Shown: positions 43,768-54,078 of the stretch, one piece after another
Position numbering within the stretch: position 1 is the stretch's first letter
Layout: every line of letters starts with the position of its first letter
Assembly (NCBI GenBank): GCA_963827585.1
Contig: CAWHCK010000045.1
Span: 3,043 to 67,042 of the forward strand
Length of the DNA stretch: 64,000 nt
From: VAZQ01 sp963827585
Lineage (GTDB): Bacteria > Pseudomonadota > Alphaproteobacteria > Rhizobiales > Xanthobacteraceae
Reading direction: 5' to 3'
The notes under the pieces: generated by a model
The model's database searches: none
What the model was told of the DNA's origin: nothing
Seen by the model: the letters and a program-made list of their open reading frames with translations, nothing else
Translations under genes and position numbers: made by a program

Positions 43768-44382
43768 TCTCCGGAAGGTGGGTACGATCCCGGGCGTCGG
43801 ATCGTTGCGAACTCCCCCTACAGCGCCGCTTGACACGAACCCGCGATTCACAGACCCAAAGCGCAAAACCTCAGCATCCGGCTGATCGAGAAAAAGGTGT
43901 GCTTCTGGAGTGGACGCTCCGCGAAGCCGTCCTGGGTGGAAATCGGCGCGCCCGACGGACCGTAGTAGAGCGGCCGTAGGCCGTCTGCACCGTGAGGAGC
44001 ATCATGGCGAGCTCATCCATCACGGCGCCCAGCACGACGTAGAACACCATCAGTACCGCGATGATGGCGTACGCCGATATGGGCAGCGCACCGATTCGGC
44101 GGCGTTCTCGGGCAACTGGGTCAATGCGAGAAATGCATTGAAAATGTCCGCGTCCGGCGGTGGCGAACCACGCAGCCGCCGATTACGATGCTGCCCATAG
44201 GCAGCCGCCCACCGCGGGATAAAAATCTCGCTTCCGGGGAATTTGATGTCCCAAGACTGGATCTGTAACTCCGCAGGCCGCCGAACTGGTCGGTTTCGAC
44301 TGCTCGCCAAGTTGGCCGACTGACTGATATTGTAGTTAGGCACCTAGTGACCATCTCATATGTCGATCCCGTGGTTGCTAGC
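43768..44382. other. intergenic region with degenerate DNA
   Basis: About 615 bp without an intact gene between mgdD and the second COG0523 GTPase. The middle carries a recognisable TRAP permease remnant on the minus strand (described separately). The flanks hold only short frames without family features. This may mark an old junction between two catabolic blocks. Confidence 0.6.
43988..44147 (-). pseudogene. TRAP transporter large permease (DctM) remnant
   Basis: Reading the minus strand, IFNAFLALTQLPENAAE is followed, after a loss of about four bases near 44105, by IGALPISAYAIIAVLMVFYV and VLGAVMDELAMMLLTV. Both halves are DctM family sequence from one membrane region. Neither start nor end of the gene is present, and the frame after LLTV is meaningless. 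It is thus a fragment of perhaps 55 residues of a gene that normally has about 430. A TRAP carrier for organic acids once lay here. Confidence 0.65.
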
Positions 44383-45684
<1,302 letters not shown>

Positions 45685-45750
45685 TAACCCGGGGTGACCC
45701 TAAGCGACGTCATTCACTTCGCCGGATCACCGACGAACGGCTCAACGAGG

Positions 45751-46575
45751 TCATTCCACTAGCGCGATCACACGCGCCGGACTTGCATCGGCACCCCTAA
45801 TTTTTAGGGGCAGAGCGACCAGAACGAACCTATTCTTGCCGATCTGCGAGAGATTGGTCACAAATTGGATCATCGGTATGCCCTTCTCGAGCAGCGCGAT
45901 GTGATTTGCCACCCAGTTTTCACCTGGATCGAGCTTCACACCTCGCCAGATTGCCTTCTCCGGAAAGATGTCCATCGCGAGCGCTGGTACACCTTTGCCA
46001 ACCATGAACTCGCCTACGCCCGGCTCCAGGTAAGGCATCTGCTCCCAGAATCCGGGCTTGCGCCACATCTTTTCCGTCCAGCCGGTGTTGATGACGGGAA
46101 TCCGATTTGGACCGAGTTGTACGCCCGTGTCCAGTATGTCCTTCACGGAAACGGACGAGTTCGGCCCCTTGTTTGGCAAATCGATCAGCACGCCCTCCCT
46201 CGTGACCTGTGTCAGAGGGACCTGATCGATCGAATAGCCCCTTTCCAACATGTGCCGAGGAGCGTCGATGTGCGTGCCATTGTGCACCAGGATCGAGAGG
46301 ATCGAGATCATGGACCGCCCATTGACCACCAGATTGTCGCTGAGAGTCATCCCTTCCGCACGCAGCAGCTCCTTTTGGGCTTCTGTAATAGCTGCGATTA
46401 TCGAAACTCTGGATGGATTCTCTGCATACGACCTGAGCCCGGGAATTCCGGGCATGTTGCTTTCGATCGGCAATGTCAGATCAACGACGCGGCTGAACTT
46501 CAGCTGCACTGGCTCTTGGGCGGAAGCCACCGACGTCGCTCCCAGCACAAGCAGGGCAAATATCGTTCGGTTCAT
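45751..46575 (-). CDS. exported cyclase-family (kynurenine formamidase-like) metal hydrolase
   Basis: A 274-residue cyclase-fold hydrolase. The motif HNGTHIDAPRHML near residue 100 gives the HXGTHXDXPXH metal site of bacterial kynurenine formamidases and isatin hydrolases. Unlike most of them it begins with a signal peptide (MNRTIFALLVLGATSVASAQ), so it should act in the periplasm. GGGGAG precedes ATG 46575. The divergent Bug receptor at 46746 shares its promoter region, which carries the GntR paired boxes. A cyclic or N-acyl compound may be opened outside before uptake of the acid by the receptor system; this is inference. Confidence 0.87.
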   Translation of the reverse strand: MNRTIFALLVLGATSVASAQEPVQLKFSRVVDLTLPIESNMPGIPGLRSYAENPSRVSIIAAITEAQKELLRAEGMTLSDNLVVNGRSMISILSILVHNGTHIDAPRHMLERGYSIDQVPLTQVTREGVLIDLPNKGPNSSVSVKDILDTGVQLGPNRIPVINTGWTEKMWRKPGFWEQMPYLEPGVGEFMVGKGVPALAMDIFPEKAIWRGVKLDPGENWVANHIALLEKGIPMIQFVTNLSQIGKNRFVLVALPLKIRGADASPARVIALVE

Positions 46576-46647
46576 CGCCTGCTCTCCCCTTAGCTTGGTT
46601 ACCGCGGTGCGCTGCAAATAGCCGGAGCACCCGGACGTCGCAGACTA

Positions 46648-46675
46648 TTGTATACGATGCACCCCGTTCGTATAC
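46648..46675. promoter_or_regulatory. GntR paired box, site 1
   Basis: TTGTATAC and TCGTATAC are separated by 12 bp (GTATAC cores at 46650 and 46670, 20-bp period) between the divergent cyclase and Bug genes. The same paired box occurs at 54034 and 54844, next to the GntR gene. Regulation of both genes by that GntR protein is inferred. Confidence 0.6.
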
Positions 46676-46745
46676 TTGTCAATCGCGCCAAACGGATAGA
46701 GCAGGCGTAGTCGCGGCTTCGCGAGCAGGGCAGGATCCAACGGTC

Positions 46746-47726
46746 ATGAAGAACGCATTGCTCATCACTCTTTTGATCCCCTTCTGCAGCTGTGCAGCGT
46801 GGGCCGCGAGCACCACGCCCGGATGGTCCCCGTCGCGGTCGGTTCGAATAATCGTGCCGTTTCAGGCCGGCGGGCCAATGGACACCGTGGCTCGCACAAT
46901 CGCGCAGCAGCTTGGCGACAAATGGAATCAGAGTTTCGTGGTGGAAAATCGGACTGGCGGCAGTGGCAACATAGGCTCGAACGTCGTCGCCAAGGCGTCT
47001 CCTGATGGATACACGATTGGAATGGCATCAGGAGGGACACACGGTGCCAACACCACCCTTTTCGGGTCCAAAATGCCTTACGACCCGGTCGGAGACTTCG
47101 CCCCGGTGTCGCTATTGGTGCACATGAAGAACGTCTTGGTCGTGCATCCCTCGCTTCAGATCAAAACTTTGCGGGAGCTGATTGCCTACGCGAACAACAA
47201 TCCAGGGCAATTGACCTTCGGCTCTTCAGGAACCGGATCGGTTCAGCATCTCACGGGGGAGATGCTCAAGATCGCAACTCGGATTGACATCGCGCACGTC
47301 TCATACCGCGGCCAGGCGCAAGCACTACCAGACCTGATCAGCGGCAGAGTCTCCATGATGTTTCTGGGCGCCGGCGACGCAGCACAACACATCCGGTCCG
47401 GTGCACTGGTTCCTATCGGTCTAAGCTCGATTGAACGAACGCCGTTGTTGCCGAATGTTGACCCGCTCGCAGAGCAGGGCCTATCCGGATTCGACGCCGT
47501 CACTTGGTTTGGTCTCGTAGCTCCTTCCGGAGCGGCCGATGAAATTGTGGACGCCTACTACAGGCAGATCAGCGTGAGCTTTGCGCAACCCGATACGCGA
47601 TCGCGACTCCAGCAAATGGGGCTTGATGTTGTTATGATGCCGCCGAAAGAATTCGGAAGGTTCATCGCGAACGAAGTCGTGAAATGGGGAGCTGTCGTGA
47701 AGGCGGCCGGTGCGCGACTTGAATGA
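46746..47726 (+). CDS. tripartite tricarboxylate (Bug-family) receptor
   Basis: A 326-residue periplasmic receptor. The signal peptide ends near AAWAAS (residue 21). SRSVRIIVPFQAGGPMDTVAR, ENRTGGSGNIGSNVVAKASPDGYTI and VKWGAVVKAAGARLE are typical Bug features. It is divergent from the exported cyclase and carries the GntR paired box in its promoter region. The ligand is probably the product of that cyclase or a precursor of the molybdenum-hydroxylase pathway. No permease genes are nearby. Confidence 0.92.
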   Translation: MKNALLITLLIPFCSCAAWAASTTPGWSPSRSVRIIVPFQAGGPMDTVARTIAQQLGDKWNQSFVVENRTGGSGNIGSNVVAKASPDGYTIGMASGGTHGANTTLFGSKMPYDPVGDFAPVSLLVHMKNVLVVHPSLQIKTLRELIAYANNNPGQLTFGSSGTGSVQHLTGEMLKIATRIDIAHVSYRGQAQALPDLISGRVSMMFLGAGDAAQHIRSGALVPIGLSSIERTPLLPNVDPLAEQGLSGFDAVTWFGLVAPSGAADEIVDAYYRQISVSFAQPDTRSRLQQMGLDVVMMPPKEFGRFIANEVVKWGAVVKAAGARLE

Positions 47727-47757
47727 CTTTGGACAGCTTCCGACATCTCCGACACGT

Positions 47758-49134
47758 TCACTGGTCTGATATTGGCGTCTGCATCTGACCGATCACCTTG
47801 CCGACCGGCTCGCCGTCCCTCATCTGAACGTGACCGCGCACGATCGTGTAGACCGGCACGCCCTTGACCTTCCAGCCATGCCAGGGCGTCGGCGTATTCT
47901 TGGAGTGCAGCTTTCCCCCGTCGATCGTCATTTCCTTGTTCATGTCAACGATCGTGACGTCGCCGTCGGAGCCGAGCCTGATCGCGCCTTTCTTCGGATA
48001 CATCTGCCAGACCCGGGCCGGATTCTCGCTCGCAACTTTGACATAGTGATTGAGCGTCATTCGCCCCTTGTTGACCTCCGTGAGCATGACGGGAATCGCC
48101 GTCTCGACGCCGCAGAATCCGGAAATGCATTCCCAGATCGCGGGTTTGGTCATCTTGCCGTTCCGATCGCAGCCTTTCTCCTCGAACGTATGCGGAGAAT
48201 GGTCGGTTGCGATCATGTCAATATAGCCGTTCAGCAGTCCGTGCCATAATGCCTCGGCATGATCCCGCGACCGTACCGGCGGATTTATTTTCAATAGCGG
48301 CCCAATCTTTGCCATCTCATCGCCGTCGCGAAGCAGATAGTGCGGGCATGTTTCGGCGGTGACCCGCAGCCCTCGCGCTTTGGCGTCCTTGACCATCTGC
48401 GTGGCCTGTTTGCTGCTGGTATGCACGATGTGCAGCATAGTCCCGAAGTTCTCGGCCAGAAAAATCACGTGCGACACCGATTCGGCTTCGCAGAGATAGG
48501 GCCGTGAGCTTTCCCAATAGATCGGATCGTTCTTGCTTTCGGCCTTCAGCTTGTTCGTCCAGTAATGTTGGATTTGGCGATTCTCTGCATGCACGCACAG
48601 TGGCACGCCGGATTTTGTGATGTTGGAGAAAACCTCAATGCACATTCCGTCGTCGGGGAACGGAAGATTTCCGATCGTCTCGCCGAAGAAAATCTTGTAG
48701 CCGATGGCCCCTGCCTTGGCCATGGGAAGGATGTCGCCGGCGTTGGTCTGGTGTACGACTCCGAGTACCGCGAAGTCGCAGAGCGACTTGGACTCCCCAA
48801 TCTTCTTCTTTACGCCCACTTGCTCGGCATTTTCGGTCGGCGGAATCTGGTTGGGCATGTCCACGACAGTGGTGACTCCTCCGCAGACGGCCGCCGTCGA
48901 ACCGGTACCGAAATCCTCCTTGTGCGTGACGCCCGGGTCCCTGAAATGAACGTGCGCATCGATGATACCCGGAAGGATGTGATGCCCGTCTGCGTCGACC
49001 ACCTGCTTGCCTTCGGGCAATATTTCATTCGTCCCGATTGCCACGAATTTTCCATCCGAGATGGCGACACCGCCGTACGTCGTTGCTTCGGGCGTGACAA
49101 TCCAGCCGTTCTTGATGACCAGGTCTGCCTTCAT
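47758..49134 (-). CDS. dihydroorotase/allantoinase-type cyclic amidohydrolase
   Basis: A 458-residue zinc amidohydrolase of the AllB/DHOase branch. His61 and His63 (DAHVHFRDPG), carboxylated Lys147 (GYKIFFGE), His182 (CVHAEN), His238 (IVHTSS) and Asp311 (ATDHSPH) form a complete binuclear site. HFRDPG favours dihydroorotase or allantoinase over dihydropyrimidinase. GGGAGGC precedes ATG 49134. It ends a minus-strand operon with an asparaginase and a molybdenum hydroxylase. Together these suggest oxidation of a nitrogen heterocycle, ring opening, then deamidation. Confidence 0.9.
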   Translation of the reverse strand: MKADLVIKNGWIVTPEATTYGGVAISDGKFVAIGTNEILPEGKQVVDADGHHILPGIIDAHVHFRDPGVTHKEDFGTGSTAAVCGGVTTVVDMPNQIPPTENAEQVGVKKKIGESKSLCDFAVLGVVHQTNAGDILPMAKAGAIGYKIFFGETIGNLPFPDDGMCIEVFSNITKSGVPLCVHAENRQIQHYWTNKLKAESKNDPIYWESSRPYLCEAESVSHVIFLAENFGTMLHIVHTSSKQATQMVKDAKARGLRVTAETCPHYLLRDGDEMAKIGPLLKINPPVRSRDHAEALWHGLLNGYIDMIATDHSPHTFEEKGCDRNGKMTKPAIWECISGFCGVETAIPVMLTEVNKGRMTLNHYVKVASENPARVWQMYPKKGAIRLGSDGDVTIVDMNKEMTIDGGKLHSKNTPTPWHGWKVKGVPVYTIVRGHVQMRDGEPVGKVIGQMQTPISDQ

Positions 49135-49174
49135 CAAAGCCTCCCTTGTTTGCCTTTCTTGAGGGCTCAAGTCG

Positions 49175-50179
49175 TCAGTATGTATCGAACATCCGCTGGA
49201 TCGCGTCCGCGTTGCTTGTCTTGGCGAGCGCCAGCGCCAGCAGGAGCCGAGCTTTCCACGGTTGCAAATTGTCGCCGGCGACGAATCCGCGCCTGTTCAG
49301 CCCGGGGCTTCGCACGACCCGCCCTGACGCGACGCGACTGCAGAGGCACATGATCACCCCCCGCTCTCTGAATACGCGGTCGAATGCATCGTCTTCGGCC
49401 GGCGTGGGCCTGCCGGCACCGGTCCCGGCGCTGACAATGCCTTTTGCACCCGCGGCAGCGGCGGCCTCGATCATGATGCCGTCGGCGCCGACGTAAGACA
49501 CCACGATATCGACTCGAGGCAATGACTCCAGGCCGCCGACATCGAACTCGCTGTTGATCGTATGGCGTCGCGTGGGTTGATGGTAGTAGACAACCCTGGC
49601 GTCAGCGTCGGCAAAGCCGAGCGGTCCGAGGTCACGCGAATGAAACGCATCTACTCGATATGTCGCATTCTTTGTGACGTCGCGACCACTGAATATCGTG
49701 TCGTTCATGACGACAAGGCAGCCCCGCCCTCGAGATTGAGGGTCCGCAGCCACACGCACTGCATTAAACACGTTCAAATATCCGTCGGCACTTAGAGCCG
49801 ACGAAGGTCGCATTGAACCCACAAGCACGACCGGCTTGTCAGTCTTAAGCGTCAAATTGAGGAAGTACGCTGTCTCTTCCAGCGTGTTAGTGCCATGTGT
49901 AACCACAATGCCGTCGGCTCGATCGTCAGCAAAAATAGATTCGATTTTTCGAACCAAATCTATCCAATCCTTGTCCACAAGTGCGTGGCTCGGCAGACGA
50001 CGGAAGGCGACTTCTTGTATCTGTGCAATCCCACCTATCTCGGGAAGTTGTGCAAGCAGTTCGCCAGTTCCAAGCCTCTTGTTCGCCTCGATGTACCATG
50101 CAAGGTCCAGCCGATCCCGACCGACCGAATCGATCGTGCCACCTGTCAGGATGATGGCGATCCTAGGCAATTTGGTCAT
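49175..50179 (-). CDS. asparaginase-family amidohydrolase
   Basis: A 334-residue type II-fold asparaginase. Nucleophile Thr15 is in ILTGGTIDS, and the second active-site loop is DGIVVTHGTNTLEETAYFL with the Thr-Asp pair. There is no signal peptide, so the enzyme is cytoplasmic, unlike most high-affinity asparaginases. It lies between a molybdenum hydroxylase and a cyclic amidohydrolase, so it may hydrolyse an amide made by ring opening rather than asparagine. The gap to the dihydroorotase-like gene is 40 bp. Confidence 0.9.
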   Translation of the reverse strand: MTKLPRIAIILTGGTIDSVGRDRLDLAWYIEANKRLGTGELLAQLPEIGGIAQIQEVAFRRLPSHALVDKDWIDLVRKIESIFADDRADGIVVTHGTNTLEETAYFLNLTLKTDKPVVLVGSMRPSSALSADGYLNVFNAVRVAADPQSRGRGCLVVMNDTIFSGRDVTKNATYRVDAFHSRDLGPLGFADADARVVYYHQPTRRHTINSEFDVGGLESLPRVDIVVSYVGADGIMIEAAAAAGAKGIVSAGTGAGRPTPAEDDAFDRVFRERGVIMCLCSRVASGRVVRSPGLNRRGFVAGDNLQPWKARLLLALALAKTSNADAIQRMFDTY

Positions 50180-50227
50180 TTAGCCTTGATCCCAGCAGCC
50201 TTGATGATAAGCCACCATCGTTGGACC

Positions 50228-50782
50228 TCACCCTTCCGGTCGGCCACCCACAGCTTCCGGATTGTGCTCCCACGTGGCGCTACATCCCGATGCCCGAGCC
50301 GAGGAAATTGACTGCGCGCAAGCGGCGAGTTCCTTTCCGGCAGCAACAATGGCTTTGACAATGCCGGCATATCCCGTGCAGCGGCAGACTTGGCCGCTGA
50401 GTTCGTGGCGCACGGTTGCCGAGTCGGGCGCGGCCAGGCGCGCAAGGATGTCCCGCGCCATGATGAGCATCCCGGGCGTACAGAACCCGCATTGCACGCC
50501 GTGACTCTCATGGAAGTGCTTGCGCAGCACGGCCATGGTCGGATCATCGCGCAGCCCTTCCAAGGTGTCGATCGAGCGGCCATCGCACATGACGGCGAGC
50601 ACCAGGCAGGAACGGGTAGCCTCCCCGTCGGCGACCACGGTGCAGGCGCCGCACGCGCCGTGCTCGCAGCCGAGATGCGTGGCCGTAAGGCCGCAGCGAT
50701 CACGCACGAAATCGGCCAATGTTTCCCGCGGCTCCACGTCGTGGACGACCTTGCTCCCGTTGAGTTGGACTGTAATCTTCAT
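50228..50782 (-). CDS. molybdenum hydroxylase 1, small [2Fe-2S] subunit
   Basis: A 184-residue xanthine-oxidase-family small subunit. The plant-type [2Fe-2S] motif GCEHGACGACTVVADG and the second cluster CGFCTPGMLIMA with SGQVCRCTGYAGIVKAI are complete, so both clusters can form. The tail beyond residue 150 (SSARASGCSATWEHNPE) is longer than in CoxS-type proteins and has no known role. Its ATG overlaps the FAD subunit stop by four bases. It passes electrons from molybdopterin to FAD. Confidence 0.92.
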   Translation of the reverse strand: MKITVQLNGSKVVHDVEPRETLADFVRDRCGLTATHLGCEHGACGACTVVADGEATRSCLVLAVMCDGRSIDTLEGLRDDPTMAVLRKHFHESHGVQCGFCTPGMLIMARDILARLAAPDSATVRHELSGQVCRCTGYAGIVKAIVAAGKELAACAQSISSARASGCSATWEHNPEAVGGRPEG

Positions 50783-51615
50783 GCCCGCGTCCGCATGTCT
50801 CTCGCCGCCCGCATGACCGTCGAGACGTGCAATCTCTGCTCATAGGGGTCCGCGTCCAGCAGATGCGTCTTGAGATCGTCGTCGACGGCGGCACGCAGCG
50901 CGTTTTCGGACTCCGCGCCGCTCGCGAGATGGCGCGCCGCGCCGGCGAGGACAATCGGGCGCGGTCCGGCGGCAGCGAGCACGACGGTGACCGGACCGCC
51001 CCGGCGCTGTTCGACGACATAGGCGATAGAGCTCGCAAACGCGCCGCTCTTGCGCGCGACCTTGGCGAAGCCCCAGCGGGGCGGTTTTTCGGGACGCGGC
51101 ACGTCGAAGCCGAGGACAATCTCGCCGGGGGCCAAGGTGGTCGAATACGTGCCCTGCACGAAGTCTGCGACGGCCTCCTTCCGGGTTCCGTTGCGGCCGG
51201 CGATGCGCACGCTGGCGCCGAGCGCGATCAGGCAGCCCGGCCAGTCCGCCGCAGGGTCGGCAAGCGCGATGCTGCCGCCGATGGTGCCGTGGTTGCGCAC
51301 CGCGCGATAGGAGATCGTGCCGGCAACCCGCCGCATCAGCCCGCCGAACTGGTCGGGAATCCTGCCGTCTTCGATGACGGCGTGGGTGGTGAGCGCGCCG
51401 ATCTGAACGTGCTCGGGCGTTTCGTTCACTGCTTTCAGCTCGTCGAGCCGGCTGAGATCGACCAGAAGGTCGATTTGCGCAACACGGAGATTGAGCATCG
51501 GGACGAGCGACTGGCCGCCGGCGATGGCCGCGGTGCTCACGCCCTCCTGCGCGAGCATCGCATTCGCTTCCGCCACCGTGCGCGGCCGCACGTAATCGAA
51601 CGGTGCCGACTTCAT
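50779..51615 (-). CDS. molybdenum hydroxylase 1, FAD subunit
   Basis: A 278-residue CoxM-type FAD subunit. AIAGGQSLVPMLNLRVA and RNHGTIGGSIALADPAADWP are the two FAD-binding motifs of the family; the CO-dehydrogenase-like C-terminal domain follows. Neighbouring subunits overlap it by four bases at both ends. It receives electrons from the iron-sulfur subunit and hands them to an outside acceptor. Confidence 0.92.
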   Translation of the reverse strand: MKSAPFDYVRPRTVAEANAMLAQEGVSTAAIAGGQSLVPMLNLRVAQIDLLVDLSRLDELKAVNETPEHVQIGALTTHAVIEDGRIPDQFGGLMRRVAGTISYRAVRNHGTIGGSIALADPAADWPGCLIALGASVRIAGRNGTRKEAVADFVQGTYSTTLAPGEIVLGFDVPRPEKPPRWGFAKVARKSGAFASSIAYVVEQRRGGPVTVVLAAAGPRPIVLAGAARHLASGAESENALRAAVDDDLKTHLLDADPYEQRLHVSTVMRAARDMRTRA

Positions 51616-53972
51616 TCGCCAGCGCCTTTCGCGCGGCGCGCGCGCTCGATCGCCTCCGACACGCGCCGCGGTGTGAGCGGGGTTTCGTTGAAGCTCGCGC
51701 CGATACTGCGGAATGCATCGGCGACTGCATTCGCGATCGCCGCCGGCGGCGCGATGGCACCCCCCTCGCCCAGGCCCTTGACGCCGTATTCGGTCGCTGT
51801 GGCCGGCGACACGAGATGCGCGAGCCGCACGTCCGGAATCTCCGGCGCGCAGGGCACGAAATAGTCGCCGAAGGTGGTGGCCAGCGGCTGGCCGAGCTCG
51901 TCGTATGGGATTTCCTCGTACAGCGCGGTTCCGATCCCCTGCGCAATCCCGCCCTGGACCTGACCGTCGACGATCATCGGGTTGATCATCGTGCCGCAGT
52001 CCTCCGCAACGACATAGTCGAGAATCTCGACGAGGCCGTTGTCGGACTCGACCGCGACCAGGACAGCGTGGACGCCGTAGGCAAATACTCCGCCGCCCAC
52101 CGCAGGCTCATAAGTTTCAACCGCATCCAGCAATGGATCCATTCCGGTCGGAAGCCGATCCTGGCGCACATTCGCCACTAATGCGATTTCATCTATGCTG
52201 ACCTTGCCAGAGGGGCCGTGCACCGCCCCGTCCTCGACCCGAGTGTTGGCGGCATCGGTTTGCAGCAGATGCGCGCCGATTCGCCTTATCTTTTCCCGAA
52301 GCGCTCGAGATGACTTGGCGACAGCGCCCCCGGCAAAGACGATCGAGCGGGAGGCAAACGTACCGAATCCGTAGGGAGTGGTTGCCGTATCACCATATCG
52401 AATGGAGATGCGATCGGGATGGATGGTCAACTCATGGGCAGCAATTTGCGAAAGAGTTGTTTCATGTCCTTGGCCATGATTCTGCACGCCAACATGAATG
52501 ATCACAGAACCATCTGGTAGCATGCGCGCGTTCGCCGACTCGTAGCCGGGTATCAATCGATATTTCCGCTTGGCGAACTCTCCCGTGCCGTGGCCGCTTT
52601 GCTCGGTGTAGAACGCGAAGCCGACGCCGACCGCACGGCCATCCGCTTCTCCGACGGCCTGGCGTTTGCGGGTCGCGGGGAGATCGATCATATTGCGCGC
52701 AGTGTCGAGCGCGGCGACATAGTCGCCGGTGTCGAGCCGCATGCCCGCGGCCGTGGTGTAGGGAAGCTCGGCCGCCGTGACGATGTTCTGACGCCGCAGG
52801 TCGACCGGCTCGCGGCCCAGCTCGAGCGCCATTTCATCAACGAGACGTTCGATGGCGAAACATGCGCCTGGCCGCGCGACCCCGCGATAAGGCCCCATCG
52901 GCGCTTTGTTGGTGGCCACCGTGTAGGTCTTAAGGTTCAAATGGCGAATGCGATAGGCACCGGTCAAGTTGCGCGAGGCCATGCTCGCTTCTTGAAACGC
53001 CCCGGTCGGCCACAGCGCGTATGCGCCAGCGTCAATATAGATCTCTCCTTCAATTCCAAGCAACGTGCCGTCCTTTTCAGCCGACAACGTGAGATCGTAA
53101 TAGTGATCTCGCGCGTGAATCGAGGCCAGCAAGTGCTCGCGGCGGTCTTCGATCCACCGCACCGGATGTCCAACTTTCATCGCAATGGCAGCGACCGCGA
53201 TGTCCTCCGGCATCAGCCGATTTTTGCCGCCGAATCCGCCACCAACATCGGGGGCGATTACGCGCACTTGATTCTCAGGCAAGCCGAGTATTTGAGACAA
53301 GCCAAGCCGCTTCACCTGCCCGCCCTGGGTCGACAGGTAGACGATAAGTTCGTTGGTCCGGTGATCCCAGTAGGCCAGCACGCCGCGGCATTCGAGCGCA
53401 ACGGTCGCCTGCCTGTTCATCCGAAACTGGCGGCGCAGCCGCACGGGCGCCGACGCCAGCGACCGGGGATCTCCCTCGACCACGGAGCTGGTGATATAGG
53501 CGTTGTCCGCCCATTGATCGAAGACGCGTGGACTGCCCGCTTGCATTGCTGCGACGCAGTCCACAATCGCCGGCAGTTGCTCGAGATCGACCGAGACGCG
53601 ATCCGCAAGATCTTCGGCGAGGGCGCGCGTCGGTTGCAGGCAGGCGGCAATCGGCTGCCCAACATAGCGTACGCGCTCGTCGGCGAGTGGCGGATACGGA
53701 CTATGCTTGTGCGCAGGCAAATCGGGACCAGCTTCTAGAATCGTCAGCGGACCGAGATCGGCCAGGGTGAAGACGCTTTGCGCATAACCTTCGGGCTTGA
53801 TCAAATGCCGGACACGACCGTTCGCAACCTGACTTCGCACGAATGCGACGTCCTGCACTCCAGGCATGCGCAAGTCGGCGATGTATTTGCCGTGCCCCAG
53901 AAGGAAACGCGCATCTTCCTTGCGCCGAAGGCTTGCGCCGATCCAACCAGTTGACGCAGAGCGGTGGGTCAT
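51612..53972 (-). CDS. molybdenum hydroxylase 1, large molybdopterin subunit
   Basis: A 786-residue catalytic subunit. It starts MTHRSASTGWIGASLRRKED and has the expected order: LLGHGKYIADLRMPGVQDVAFVRS, DVGGGFGGKNRLMPED (Gln/Gly loop), YRGVARPGACFAIERLVDEMA, GVQNHGQGHETTLSQIAA and GVKGLGEGGAIAPPAAIANAV with the catalytic Glu. It hydroxylates a carbon of an aromatic or N-heteroaromatic ring with water as oxygen source. ATG at 53972 is chosen; in-frame sequence further upstream is unlike the family and covers the paired GntR box. The substrate is not predictable, but ring-opening and deamidating genes downstream fit an N-heterocycle. Confidence 0.92.
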   Translation of the reverse strand: MTHRSASTGWIGASLRRKEDARFLLGHGKYIADLRMPGVQDVAFVRSQVANGRVRHLIKPEGYAQSVFTLADLGPLTILEAGPDLPAHKHSPYPPLADERVRYVGQPIAACLQPTRALAEDLADRVSVDLEQLPAIVDCVAAMQAGSPRVFDQWADNAYITSSVVEGDPRSLASAPVRLRRQFRMNRQATVALECRGVLAYWDHRTNELIVYLSTQGGQVKRLGLSQILGLPENQVRVIAPDVGGGFGGKNRLMPEDIAVAAIAMKVGHPVRWIEDRREHLLASIHARDHYYDLTLSAEKDGTLLGIEGEIYIDAGAYALWPTGAFQEASMASRNLTGAYRIRHLNLKTYTVATNKAPMGPYRGVARPGACFAIERLVDEMALELGREPVDLRRQNIVTAAELPYTTAAGMRLDTGDYVAALDTARNMIDLPATRKRQAVGEADGRAVGVGFAFYTEQSGHGTGEFAKRKYRLIPGYESANARMLPDGSVIIHVGVQNHGQGHETTLSQIAAHELTIHPDRISIRYGDTATTPYGFGTFASRSIVFAGGAVAKSSRALREKIRRIGAHLLQTDAANTRVEDGAVHGPSGKVSIDEIALVANVRQDRLPTGMDPLLDAVETYEPAVGGGVFAYGVHAVLVAVESDNGLVEILDYVVAEDCGTMINPMIVDGQVQGGIAQGIGTALYEEIPYDELGQPLATTFGDYFVPCAPEIPDVRLAHLVSPATATEYGVKGLGEGGAIAPPAAIANAVADAFRSIGASFNETPLTPRRVSEAIERARRAKGAGE

Positions 53973-54033
53973 CGGATTTTTCGGTCGCGAATTCGGGGCT
54001 GCTTTGAGCCAGTCGAAGCCTTTAATTCGGATT

Positions 54034-54061
54034 TCGTATGCTCGCAAGCAATATCGTATAC
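54034..54061. promoter_or_regulatory. GntR paired box, site 2
   Basis: TCGTATGC and TCGTATAC with a 12-bp gap (cores at 54036 and 54056) lie between the GntR stop and the large molybdenum-hydroxylase subunit, 62-89 bp upstream of that ATG. Same spacing as the sites at 46648 and 54844. Confidence 0.6.
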
Positions 54062-54078
54062 GCCATTCGCGCAGCAGC

